Shown: positions 1 through 7,509, counted from the first letter of the stretch. The stretch: DNA of 10,638 nt from an uncultured Ruminococcus sp. (GCA_902762335.1 CACWNZ010000021.1:1-10638), one strand, 5' to 3'. Program-made: numbers and translations. The notes: generated by a model not told the origin, from the sequence alone.

Positions 1-554
1 ATATACTTCTTTTCGTAGCAATGACTGCGGCGCTGCATCTGACGGTGATATCATGTCTCATGACGGCGTACGCGATGAAAACACCCGTAAAGCCGTCAAC
101 GCTCGTGGTGCTCGGTTGTCAGGTAAACGGCAGCTCGCCGAGCCTTATGCTCAAAAGACGGATAGAGGCGGCGCAGAGATATCTTGAGGCTCACCCCGAT
201 ACGCCGTGCGTTCTTTCGGGCGGAAAGGGAGCAAACGAGCAGATAAGCGAAGCGCAGTGTATGTATGAGCAGCTTGTTAAGGCAGGGATAGACCCCGACA
301 GACTGTATCTTGAGGATAAGTCGTCTACTACCGAGGAAAACCTTAAATATACCTATGAGCTGATAGAAAAAAACGGGCTGAACAGGGAGCTTGCAATAGT
401 GACGGACGGCTTTCATGAGTTCAGAGCCGCGATGATAGCCGAAAAGCTCGGGCTGAGCTGTACGGCGGTGGCATCGGATACGCCGCTTTATCTTGCGGCA
501 AATTTTACCACGAGGGAATTGATAGCCGTTACGGCTGAGCTTTTGGGATTATGA
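1..554 (+). CDS. DUF218 (YdcF/SanA/ElyC-type) membrane protein, 5' end missing
   Basis: The frame is open from the left edge (first complete codon at base 3), so the ATG at 21 is probably internal. The first visible residues (ILLFVAMTAALHLTVISCLM) form the end of a hydrophobic membrane segment. After it comes a DUF218 domain: a VVLGCQV strand, the LMLKRRIEAA helix, the SGGKG turn, an acidic SEAQ motif, the LEDKSSTTEEN signature, and VTDGFHEFRAAMIAEKLGL near the end. Known members (E. coli SanA, ElyC, YdcF) are linked to envelope integrity and peptidoglycan precursor handling, but the biochemical activity is poorly defined, so no reaction is assigned. The stop lies 31 bases before the protease gene on the same strand, which suggests co-transcription. 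Family assignment is confident; the role in this organism is unknown. Confidence 0.85.
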   Translation, partial: ILLFVAMTAALHLTVISCLMTAYAMKTPVKPSTLVVLGCQVNGSSPSLMLKRRIEAAQRYLEAHPDTPCVLSGGKGANEQISEAQCMYEQLVKAGIDPDRLYLEDKSSTTEENLKYTYELIEKNGLNRELAIVTDGFHEFRAAMIAEKLGLSCTAVASDTPLYLAANFTTRELIAVTAELLGL

Positions 555-585
555 TAAGTCGGCATGAAAAAGAGGAGAGGATCCG

Positions 586-3500
586 GTGAAAAAGGGAATT
601 TGGCTTGCGCTGCTTGCGGTATTGCTTACTGCGGTGATAATTGCGCTGCCTGTGGTGCAGTCGGAGCTTGTGCAAAAGACAACTGCGGTGTCCTCAGCCG
701 TAGAAAGATCCAAAGTAAATATAATAGATGGCTCTGACAAGGAGCCGCTAAAGACGAGAAACGGCAGCGGCGAGATAAAGGACGAAACGCTCACCCTTCT
801 TGTACTGCTCAGCGAGCCCCCGCTTATAGATAAGGCGGCAGCGGCGGGCAGATATCGGAGCGTGAGGGAGTTTATACTTTCCGCAGACGGCAAAACGGCC
901 TGCGATGCGGTAAGAAAAAGTCAGGCGGTGGCAAAGGCAAGCATAAAAAAGCTCGTGCCCGAGGCATCACTTGAGGGCTGCAGAACGCTCTCCGCGCTGT
1001 TCAACGGAGTAACGGTAAGAGCGCCTGCTGCGGCTGTTGAAAAGCTTGAACGAATAAAGGGAGTTTCTGCGGTGTTAGCTGTCAAGGACGACCTTGAGCC
1101 TTTTGATAACGACGATCCCGCAGGGGCTGAAACGGCTGCGGCGGCAAACGCCCGCAGGCTCACACAGGCTCAGAAGTCGGCTGCGGGACTTGACGATGAG
1201 CTTACAGGACAGTACGGCGGCTCGGGAATGCTGATAGCGGTGATCGACTGCGGCTTTGATACGGGCGCAGACGTGTTTTCAGAGTATCCCGCAGATGACG
1301 GTCTCTCGCCGTCGGTGGTATCCGAGCTGAACAAGAGGATAAGCTTCGGCGCGGCGGCAGACGGCAGTACGGCATCGGTCTATCTCAGCCCCAAAATACC
1401 CTTTGCCTACGACTACGCAGGCAACGATACCGATACGAGCGGAGAGGGAGCGCTGCACGGCACGGCGGCGGCATCTGTAGCCGCAGGCAATAACGGAGAG
1501 GAAGCCGATATACCCTACAGAGGGATAGCCTTCGATGCGCAGCTTGCGCTTATGAGGGTAGCCGACGTAAACGGCAGGATAATAACGGCAGCCTTTCTTG
1601 CGGCGCTTGACGATGCCGTAAAGCTTGGCGCAGATGCGGTGAATATAGGCTTCGGCACCTACGGGCAGAGCGAGATATCGGAGCTGATGGGCTACGCCTT
1701 TGAAAAAATGCGCGATACGGGAATGACCGTTACGGCAGCCGCAGGCAACGGGGCATATAACGGCAGCTATACGGCAGAAAAGCCTGCCGCAGCGGATATT
1801 TTCTATTCGGCGCAGAACGCGCTCGCGCAGGGCGGCGGTGTGATATCTGCGGCATCTATGCAGAGTACGGTCATTGTCAGGAGATCCGTAACGATAAACG
1901 GCGTCAAACTGTATTATACCGACCTTGCCGATAAACGCCTGACCGCTTCGGCGCGTTCGGTAGAAAATATAGGTACGGCGCTCGGTATAGCAGAGCATAG
2001 GGCGCAGTATAACGAATACGTTTATGCGGCAGTCAGCGGGGGCAAGCTTTCCTTTGCGGAAATAAGCTGTAAGGACAGAATGCTCGTGACTGATGCATCG
2101 GAGCTTACGGCGGAAAAGTTAGAGGCGCTGTGCGGCACGGCGGCGGAAATGGGCGCAGTATCTCTGGCGCTGACAGGACTTCCCGCGGGCAGCAGCTTTA
2201 TTGATCCGAAGATCCCCGTGGTGCGCCTTGAGGGCGCCGGCAGCTCTGTATTTGCTGAAAAGCGCGAGGGAACGTTTACGATAGATCTTGACGGAGAGGT
2301 GACGGATAAGGAACAGGCGCCTGCCGTTTCGGATTTCTCGTCATACGGCTTATCCGACGACCTTGATCCCGGCGCAAAGCTTGCCGCTCCGGGCGAGGAT
2401 ATACTTGCCGCAAATGACGAGGGCGGATTTGAGCTTATCTCGGGCACCTCGGCGGCTGTACCCGTTATATCGGGCGCATACGTCGTGCTCAGACAGTATA
2501 TAAAAAGCGCGGGAGCTTCCGTATCGCAAAGAGAGGACTCACGCCTTGCGGCTGAGCTCATGCTCAGCTCGGCTCAGCCCGTAGTATACGGCGCGGCGGG
2601 AAAAAACACGCTGTATTATTCGCCGAGACTTCAGGGCTTCGGCGCACTCAGCGTGAAAAATGCGGTCGCCGCAAGGGCGCACTTTCACGATGCCTCGGGG
2701 CTTTCGGCGGTAAAGCTCGGGGACAGCGACGAAAACAGCTTCAGCTTCAGCTTTACGCTGCGCAACGATGCCGACGAGGCGCGGGTATTTTCGCTGTCGT
2801 GCGCCGTACAGACGGATAAACCGGGGACTGACGGCAGCGGCAGAGCCGTAAATACCCTTGAGCCGCTTTCGCTTGCGGGGGCTTCTGAGGTCACATTCCG
2901 CATTGATGATAATGCCGTGACCGAGACAGAGATAGCAGCCGGAGCGTCTGTTGAGATGACCGCAGAGATAATTTTAGACGAAAATACCGTTTCGGAGCTG
3001 AAGAAGGTCTTTACGGCGGGCTTCTATACAGAGGGCTTCGTTTTTGCGGAGACGGACGGCTTTACGCTATCGCTGCCTTTCGTGGGCTTCTGCGGAAGTC
3101 TTGACACAGCGGAGATATTTGACAAAACGATATATGATACGGAGCCGCCTGTTTCGGGATATGAGAGCGCGCTTGCGGCGGCGGCATATAAAAACGGTCT
3201 GTCCGCAGCCTGCGGACTCGTTAAGTATAACGACAGACTGCTGTTCTCGTCAGAAGCCGTGAGAAGCTCTGAGGACGACACCGCATACAGCGCTGCTGTC
3301 ATACTGCCCGATCTCTGCACTCTGTGCAACGCCTACGACCTCACCGTCAGGATCTACGATCAGTCGGAAAAGCTCATTTTCACAGAGTACATGGGCGTAC
3401 TGTCGTCGCACAGATATGAAAACGGCAGACCCTTTGAGAGACTCAGCCCGGGCAAGAGCTTCCGCGATCTCTTTGCAAAGCTGCCGAACGGCAGATACCG

Positions 3501-4437
3501 ATACGAGATAGGCGCAAAAAATATGCTGTCCAACGGGAGACTCTCTCCCGAGAAGAAAATATCCTTCGTGTTCGAGGCGGATAATACCGTACCCGACAGC
3601 GTAGGCTCGCAGACTATATCCGAAAACGACAGACTTTATCTTGAGCTTACCGCAGCAGACGGCGGCGGTATCCGCGGATTTGAGCTTTACGGCGCCGCCT
3701 ACGACAGCAAAAACGACGTATACAGCTATATCGACAGCCTTGAAAGCATAATAAAGGCGGGCTATATCTCGGAGAGCGCCTTCAGCCTTGCGGAAAAGCG
3801 CATCAACGATGACGGCTCGTTCACCTTCCGCTATGATATTACCGATCTTAGCGGCGAGCTGAAAAAGCTCTCGGTAAATACCGATACGTGGCAGGTAAAG
3901 AGTCTTTACAGAAAAATAGCCTACAAGGCAATAGACAATGCGGGCAATCCGTCCGAGGTAAGGCTTGCGGATGCTATAGAATACGGCAGCGCAGAGTTTA
4001 TCTTTACCGACAGCAGCGGCAGACCCGTGCCGAACATAGGCGTTATGATAGGCAAAAGCATAATATATTCCGACAAAAACGGACGAGCCTTCTTTGAAAA
4101 GATGGAACCGAATTACTACGGCGCGCAGCTCATATATGACAAAAGCCTGTACGGGATCGACCGAAGCGGCTTTCTTGTGAGCATAACCAAGGATTCCCTT
4201 GAATACAGGACCGAACAGACCGTAGAGTTTTACGGCACCTATTACGAGGACAGCGACGGCGGCGATATTGCCGTAGAAAAGACCAAAGCGGACGTCTTTA
4301 TGGAGGAACAGGATAAGGACGAGCCCGCCTTTGCCTACGCCTTTGTCGGCTCGGTGCTCATAGTCTGCGTAATGCTGTTTATCCTCAGAAAAAGACAGCG
4401 GGCGCAGGAGCTTGTCACGGATAATGAAAACAGATGA
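586..4437 (+). CDS. Membrane-anchored S8 subtilisin-family serine protease, C5a-peptidase-like
   Basis: The GTG start has AGGAG 8 bases upstream; the nearby ATG at 564 is in another frame. The order of parts is: signal peptide (about 1-27), an I9-type propeptide region (about 68-166), the split S8 catalytic domain, a protease-associated-like insertion (about 430-555), the SDFSSYG and APG motifs (582-603), an Fn3-like beta domain from about 703, a SpaA/CNA-B-like repeat (about 1138-1185), and a C-terminal membrane helix (about 1248-1267) with a basic tail. The triad is intact: Asp221 in VIDCG, His291 in HGTAAAS, Ser622 in SGTSAAVP, with oxyanion Asn388 in AAGN. YSPRLQGFG near 678 is typical of lactocepin/C5a peptidases. 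There is no LPXTG motif, so anchoring is by the helix rather than sortase. Odd points are Cys instead of Ser/Thr after the catalytic Asp, and loss of the second His of HGTH. The substrate is unknown. It probably acts outside the cell. Confidence 0.93.
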   Translation: MKKGIWLALLAVLLTAVIIALPVVQSELVQKTTAVSSAVERSKVNIIDGSDKEPLKTRNGSGEIKDETLTLLVLLSEPPLIDKAAAAGRYRSVREFILSADGKTACDAVRKSQAVAKASIKKLVPEASLEGCRTLSALFNGVTVRAPAAAVEKLERIKGVSAVLAVKDDLEPFDNDDPAGAETAAAANARRLTQAQKSAAGLDDELTGQYGGSGMLIAVIDCGFDTGADVFSEYPADDGLSPSVVSELNKRISFGAAADGSTASVYLSPKIPFAYDYAGNDTDTSGEGALHGTAAASVAAGNNGEEADIPYRGIAFDAQLALMRVADVNGRIITAAFLAALDDAVKLGADAVNIGFGTYGQSEISELMGYAFEKMRDTGMTVTAAAGNGAYNGSYTAEKPAAADIFYSAQNALAQGGGVISAASMQSTVIVRRSVTINGVKLYYTDLADKRLTASARSVENIGTALGIAEHRAQYNEYVYAAVSGGKLSFAEISCKDRMLVTDASELTAEKLEALCGTAAEMGAVSLALTGLPAGSSFIDPKIPVVRLEGAGSSVFAEKREGTFTIDLDGEVTDKEQAPAVSDFSSYGLSDDLDPGAKLAAPGEDILAANDEGGFELISGTSAAVPVISGAYVVLRQYIKSAGASVSQREDSRLAAELMLSSAQPVVYGAAGKNTLYYSPRLQGFGALSVKNAVAARAHFHDASGLSAVKLGDSDENSFSFSFTLRNDADEARVFSLSCAVQTDKPGTDGSGRAVNTLEPLSLAGASEVTFRIDDNAVTETEIAAGASVEMTAEIILDENTVSELKKVFTAGFYTEGFVFAETDGFTLSLPFVGFCGSLDTAEIFDKTIYDTEPPVSGYESALAAAAYKNGLSAACGLVKYNDRLLFSSEAVRSSEDDTAYSAAVILPDLCTLCNAYDLTVRIYDQSEKLIFTEYMGVLSSHRYENGRPFERLSPGKSFRDLFAKLPNGRYRYEIGAKNMLSNGRLSPEKKISFVFEADNTVPDSVGSQTISENDRLYLELTAADGGGIRGFELYGAAYDSKNDVYSYIDSLESIIKAGYISESAFSLAEKRINDDGSFTFRYDITDLSGELKKLSVNTDTWQVKSLYRKIAYKAIDNAGNPSEVRLADAIEYGSAEFIFTDSSGRPVPNIGVMIGKSIIYSDKNGRAFFEKMEPNYYGAQLIYDKSLYGIDRSGFLVSITKDSLEYRTEQTVEFYGTYYEDSDGGDIAVEKTKADVFMEEQDKDEPAFAYAFVGSVLIVCVMLFILRKRQRAQELVTDNENR

Positions 4438-4454
4438 TAACGGAGGTAAATGAA

Positions 4455-4889
4455 ATGAAAAGGATAATTGCGATAACGGCGGCTGTGATAGCTGCCGTGC
4501 TGCTGACGATGAGCGGGTGCTCGGATTTTGCGTTCAACCCCATAGGCAGGTGGGAGGCTGTCGAGATGAGGACCTATGAGGACGGCAAAATGATAGAAAC
4601 CGCAGATCAGAAGGAGCTCGGCGGAGCGGGCAGGTCCGCGTTGGTTTTCAAAAAATCAGGCACGGGCTATATCGACAGCGGAACACGCAATAATCTTGAA
4701 TTCACCTACGACTATAACGACAGCGAGATCACGGTGACCCGTTCGGTCAACGGTCTTGACCCCGTTGTAACAAAATATAAGGTTACGGATAACGGCAGCA
4801 CCCTGACCGTTACGCTCTCGGAATTTGAGGATCTTAACAGCAATGGCATAAAGAGCAGCTACCGCGAAGAAATGGTATTCAAAAGATAA
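4455..4889 (+). CDS. Small secreted lipoprotein with lipocalin-like beta domain
   Basis: I chose the ATG at 4455 because GGAGG (4442-4446) lies 8 bases before it and because it gives a clean lipoprotein signal. That signal is MKR, a hydrophobic run, then LTMSGC with Cys22 as the predicted lipidated residue. An in-frame ATG at 4434 overlaps the protease stop by four bases but would put polar residues ahead of the signal and lacks a visible ribosome site. The mature part (about 122 residues) starts NPIGRWEAVEM and alternates beta strands with Gly/Asn/Asp turns. This resembles the lipocalin-like small lipoproteins common in Clostridia, but I cannot name a family firmly. The gap to the protease is 17 bases, so the two are almost certainly co-transcribed and may be translationally coupled. 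It should sit on the outer face of the membrane near the protease. Function is unknown. Confidence 0.85.
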   Translation: MKRIIAITAAVIAAVLLTMSGCSDFAFNPIGRWEAVEMRTYEDGKMIETADQKELGGAGRSALVFKKSGTGYIDSGTRNNLEFTYDYNDSEITVTRSVNGLDPVVTKYKVTDNGSTLTVTLSEFEDLNSNGIKSSYREEMVFKR

Positions 4890-4894
4890 CAGAG

Positions 4895-4928
4895 CGAGCC
4901 CCCGCGCGAAGCGGAGGCTCGTTTTTTT
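4895..4928 (+). terminator. Rho-independent terminator of the envelope operon
   Basis: An 11-bp stem (4895-4905 with 4911-4921, one C-A mismatch) closes a GCGAA loop and is followed by seven T residues (4922-4928). It begins five bases after the lipoprotein stop. The T tract also contributes to the stop codon of the converging glycosylase gene (4927-4929). Read on the minus strand there is no good T tract after the stem, so it looks mainly rightward. Confidence 0.88.
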
Positions 4929-5751
4929 ACGACGAAATATTCCTTGTGTAGTGAAAGATATATTGCTGCGCTATACCCGCATATCTGCCCAGACCCTCGG
5001 CGGTAACGCCGCTAAAGCTTTGGGCAAGCGCCTTCTTCATCCATACGTCAACGGGAAAAGCCTCGAGCCTGTGCAGACCGTAAAGCAGTGTGCATTCGGC
5101 GACCTTTGCGCCAACGCCGACTATCTTCATAAGCTCACGGCGGCAGTCGGCTATGGGCATTGAGTACATATCGTCAAGAGCTATTTCGCCGCCTGCGACC
5201 CTGCGGGCGGCGTCTATGATATATCTTGCGCGGAAGCCCGCGCGAAGCGGAGCGAGCTCCTCAACAGACAGCCTGCTCAGCGTATCCGCAGAGGGAAAGC
5301 CGAAATAGCCGTCGTGCTTTTCTCCCCAGCCCTCGCAGAGCCGTGATATTATCCCCTTTATTCTCGGTATGTTGTTATTCTGCGATATTATAAACGAGCA
5401 CAGAGCCTCCCACGGCTCCTGACGGAGTATCCTTATGCCGCTTATGCTGTCTGCGGCGCATTTCAGCGCAGGACAAAGCTCCACAAGCTCGGTCTTTATG
5501 GCATCGTAATCCGTGTCGAGGTCAAAGTAATCCCGCCACGATGAGCCGAAGTCATCTTCTGCGCAGCCCTCAAGAAAAAGCCCTTTGTCCGTGGGATATA
5601 TCCTCAGCCGCTTTCCCTTTGCGATCCCCGTGTAAGAGCCGTCGGGCTGTTCGTCCCAGCGGAAGCACTGTCCGCAGTCGAAGGTGTTCTTCAGGTCAAA
5701 GCCGTCCGCTGCGATAAGCTCTATACCGTTATTTTTTATATTTATCTCCAT
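4927..5751 (-). CDS. ogg: 8-oxoguanine DNA glycosylase/AP lyase, OGG1 family
   Basis: This base-excision repair enzyme removes 8-oxoguanine from DNA and nicks the abasic site. The N-terminal OGG domain is marked by FDLKNTFDCGQCFRW (18-32). The helix-hairpin-helix runs through MKIVGVGAKVAEC, giving catalytic Lys216, and FPVDVW gives catalytic Asp235 (human OGG1 Lys249 and Asp268). NNNIPR (125-130) and FRARY (173-177) align with the human residues contacting the orphaned cytosine: Asn149 to Asn125, Arg154 to Arg130, Arg204 to Arg174. Tyr203 is replaced by Phe173 and His270 by Trp237. At 274 residues it is full length for a bacterial member. It starts 17 bases after the yunB stop, with only a weak site (AGGGA) upstream, so it is probably translated from a shared message. 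Confidence 0.92.
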   Translation of the reverse strand: MEINIKNNGIELIAADGFDLKNTFDCGQCFRWDEQPDGSYTGIAKGKRLRIYPTDKGLFLEGCAEDDFGSSWRDYFDLDTDYDAIKTELVELCPALKCAADSISGIRILRQEPWEALCSFIISQNNNIPRIKGIISRLCEGWGEKHDGYFGFPSADTLSRLSVEELAPLRAGFRARYIIDAARRVAGGEIALDDMYSMPIADCRRELMKIVGVGAKVAECTLLYGLHRLEAFPVDVWMKKALAQSFSGVTAEGLGRYAGIAQQYIFHYTRNISS

Positions 5752-5768
5752 ATTTTCACGTCCCTGCT

Positions 5769-6401
5769 TCAGCCCTCCGTGTGCATCAGCATACCGTCAG
5801 GCACCCTGCCGACTATTACGGTTTCTCCTATAAGAACGGACGTTTCCTCGCTTGTCAGCACCGACCCGAAGGGCAGTATTATCTTTATTTCCGCGGTGAC
5901 TCTCAGAGACAGCTTATGTACCGTCTGATTCATTCCGCCCTGTTCAAAGCTGCTCTCAAAATCGCCCGATACGCTGCCCGTAAGGGCTATGAATATCGGA
6001 AACGCGGGTCCCGTGCCGCTGAGAAGCTCGCCGCCTATCACCGTGCCTAAGGGAACGTTTATGCAGTGCTCTCTCACGCCCGAGAGCTTGTCCTGTATCC
6101 TGAGCAGAACGGCGTTTTTTATCCTGTTTGCCGTTACGGGGTCGGTAAATACCGACGTGACGTTGTTTTCGTCATCAAATACGACTCTTTCAAGCTGCTC
6201 GGCGGTAACTCCCGTTTCCGCAAAGGTCTCGTCTATGCTTTGGCTGATGAACTCCGATGCAAGAGCCCTGACCGCCGTTTCCGCCGCCGCATCGGATACG
6301 GGTATGAGCCTGAATTCTATGAACGTCACAATACCGATGATGAGAGCTGCGACTATCAGCCGCCTCTTTATATGCTTTTTTCTTCTTCTGTATACGGACA
6401 T
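5769..6401 (-). CDS. yunB: Sporulation protein YunB
   Basis: This 210-residue protein begins with a basic stretch (YRRRKKHIKRR), then one membrane helix (about 14-30), then an extracytoplasmic domain. Family signatures are VPLGTVIGGELLSGTGP (116-132), DFESSFEQGGMNQTVH (147-162) and GETVIVGRVPD (192-202), matching YunB (PF09560). In Bacillus subtilis yunB is transcribed under sigma-E in the mother cell and its loss impairs spore formation; the molecular role is not established. Its presence implies the host forms spores or descends from a spore former. The ribosome binding site AGGGGTGAT lies just before the ATG but inside a hairpin arm (6406-6435). The gene sits 57 bases after nadA and 17 before ogg, all leftward. 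An internal sporulation promoter would be expected, but I could not identify one. Confidence 0.93.
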   Translation of the reverse strand: MSVYRRRKKHIKRRLIVAALIIGIVTFIEFRLIPVSDAAAETAVRALASEFISQSIDETFAETGVTAEQLERVVFDDENNVTSVFTDPVTANRIKNAVLLRIQDKLSGVREHCINVPLGTVIGGELLSGTGPAFPIFIALTGSVSGDFESSFEQGGMNQTVHKLSLRVTAEIKIILPFGSVLTSEETSVLIGETVIVGRVPDGMLMHTEG

Positions 6402-6405
6402 AAGA

Positions 6406-6435
6406 TCACCCCTGCTTTATCTTACACAGGGGTGA
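6406..6435 (-). promoter_or_regulatory. Hairpin enclosing the yunB ribosome binding site
   Basis: A perfect 9-bp inverted repeat (6406-6414 and 6427-6435, TCACCCCTG/CAGGGGTGA) has a 12-base loop. In the leftward transcript the second arm contains the yunB Shine-Dalgarno AGGGGTGA, and the ATG follows four bases later, so folding would hide the site. Read rightward, the same stem is followed by GG and six T residues, as in an intrinsic terminator for antisense transcripts. The structure is seen directly; any regulatory role is inferred. Confidence 0.55.
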
Positions 6436-6458
6436 GGTTTTTTGTTACAGATATATCG

Positions 6459-7376
6459 TCAGCCGCCGAGAGCTATCATTGCGTCTATGCAGCCCCTTGC
6501 TTTTTTAACGGTTTCCTCATCAAGAACTATCTCCTCGCCGCCCTCGCCCTTGCAGCAGTCAAGAACGTCGATAAGCGTGGTAGCCTTCATGTCAAGACAT
6601 ACGAGCGACTTCGAGAGGGGATAGAATTTCTTATCGGGACACGCATACTGCAAATGCTCGGCTATGCTGTTCTCCGTGCCGATTATGAATTCCTTTTTAT
6701 CCGAGCTCTGCGCGTAGTCCATAATGCCGCTTGTGGATCCGATATAATCCGCCTGCTTCGATACGGCAGGCACGCATTCGGGGTGAACGAGCAGCTCGGC
6801 GCAGGGGTGAAGCTTCTTTGCCTGCTGAGCCTCCTCGGGCTTTACCGCAGCGTGTACGGGACAGCCGCCCTGAAGAAGAACTATGTTTTTTTCGGGCAGC
6901 TTATCCGCTACGAACGAGCCTAAATTGCAGTCGGGTATGAAGATGATATTCTTATTCTCCATACTGCCGACTATCTGCACCGCAGAAGATGACGTAACGC
7001 AGACGTCGCACACGGTCTTGAGCTCTGCCGTGGTATTTATATATGCGACCACCGCATAGCCGGGATACTTCTCCTTAAGGGCGAGTATCTCGTCCTTGGT
7101 GAACTGCTCCGCCATGGGACAGCCCGCCGTGCCGTTGGAGAGTATGACCTTTTTTTCGGGGGAGAGTATCTTTACGGTCTCCGCCATAAAGCGCACCCCG
7201 CACATTATAACGGTCTTGTTCTCGGTTTTTGCCGCCATTTTGCTGAGAGCGTAGGAGTCGCCCGTGAAGTCGGCTATCTCAAGTATCTCCCTTGCCTGAT
7301 AGCTGTGGGCAAGAATGCATATATCCTTTTCTTTTTTAAGACGAAGTATCTCTTGCTGTACTTCATTTATCGTCAT
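6459..7376 (-). CDS. nadA: Quinolinate synthase (NadA)
   Basis: NadA condenses iminoaspartate with dihydroxyacetone phosphate to give quinolinate, the precursor of NAD, using an oxygen-sensitive [4Fe-4S] cluster. From the chosen start (MTINEVQQEI) the protein is 305 residues, normal for the family. The three cluster ligands are Cys86 (NGTAGCPMAE), Cys172 (QGGCPVHA) and Cys260 (SLVCLDMK), spaced as in the short-form enzymes. Other landmarks are ILAHSYQ near the N-terminus, GVRFMAETVKIL (60-71), VHPEC (197-201) and GSTSGIM (213-219). The frame is open to an ATG at 7442, but the extra residues are hydrophobic and unlike NadA. The start at 7374-7376 has only GGATGAT as a possible ribosome site. 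No nadB or nadC is adjacent, so iminoaspartate production must be encoded elsewhere. Upstream lies an inverted repeat that could be an operator. Confidence 0.95.
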   Translation of the reverse strand: MTINEVQQEILRLKKEKDICILAHSYQAREILEIADFTGDSYALSKMAAKTENKTVIMCGVRFMAETVKILSPEKKVILSNGTAGCPMAEQFTKDEILALKEKYPGYAVVAYINTTAELKTVCDVCVTSSSAVQIVGSMENKNIIFIPDCNLGSFVADKLPEKNIVLLQGGCPVHAAVKPEEAQQAKKLHPCAELLVHPECVPAVSKQADYIGSTSGIMDYAQSSDKKEFIIGTENSIAEHLQYACPDKKFYPLSKSLVCLDMKATTLIDVLDCCKGEGGEEIVLDEETVKKARGCIDAMIALGG

Positions 7377-7455
7377 TTTTATCATCCGTTTCATTAAAAT
7401 TTTTGATATGGCAAAAAATAGTAAACAGAAAGATATTGCCAAGTATAAAATGAAT

Positions 7456-7477
7456 TATGTCAAGTATGCTTGACATA
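7456..7477. promoter_or_regulatory. Perfect inverted repeat, candidate operator upstream of nadA
   Basis: Two 9-base arms, TATGTCAAG (7456-7464) and CTTGACATA (7469-7477), are exact reverse complements around a TATG centre. The element is about 80 bases before the nadA start and 33 bases past the rubredoxin-fusion stop. Each arm contains TTGACA on one strand, and the right arm is the -35 of the rightward promoter. In Firmicutes NAD synthesis genes are often repressed by NiaR, which makes it a candidate, but I cannot confirm a motif match. The arms resemble a GlnR/TnrA box but are one base too far apart. Confidence 0.55.
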
Positions 7478-7498
7478 TATCTGCTTGTATGATAGAAT
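7470..7498 (+). promoter_or_regulatory. Near-consensus sigma-A promoter, antisense to the leftward genes
   Basis: TTGACA (7470-7475), a 17-base spacer and TAGAAT (7493-7498) differ from the ideal vegetative promoter at one base. It would start RNA near 7505, running antisense through the flavin reductase-rubredoxin gene. No rightward gene follows before 8891. The -35 overlaps the right arm of the inverted repeat, so a protein bound there would block it. Activity is inferred from sequence alone. Confidence 0.5.
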
Positions 7499-7509
7499 AT
7501 AACAGACGG

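Noticed and set aside
1279..1998. 239-codon leftward open frame inside the protease gene
   Set aside because: It is rich in Arg, Tyr and Cys with no domain, opposite the conserved catalytic region of the subtilase.
4434..4889. Lipoprotein starting at the ATG that overlaps the protease stop
   Set aside because: No ribosome site is seen for it, and it would place a polar stretch ahead of the lipoprotein signal; the ATG at 4455 has GGAGG at the right distance.
6066..6923. 285-codon rightward open frame opposite yunB and nadA
   Set aside because: It spans two well-identified leftward genes and their gap, has no ribosome site or family resemblance, and is explained by codon bias on the other strand.
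6459..7442. Longer NadA starting at 7442
   Set aside because: The extra residues are hydrophobic, lack homology to NadA, and would span the likely promoter region.
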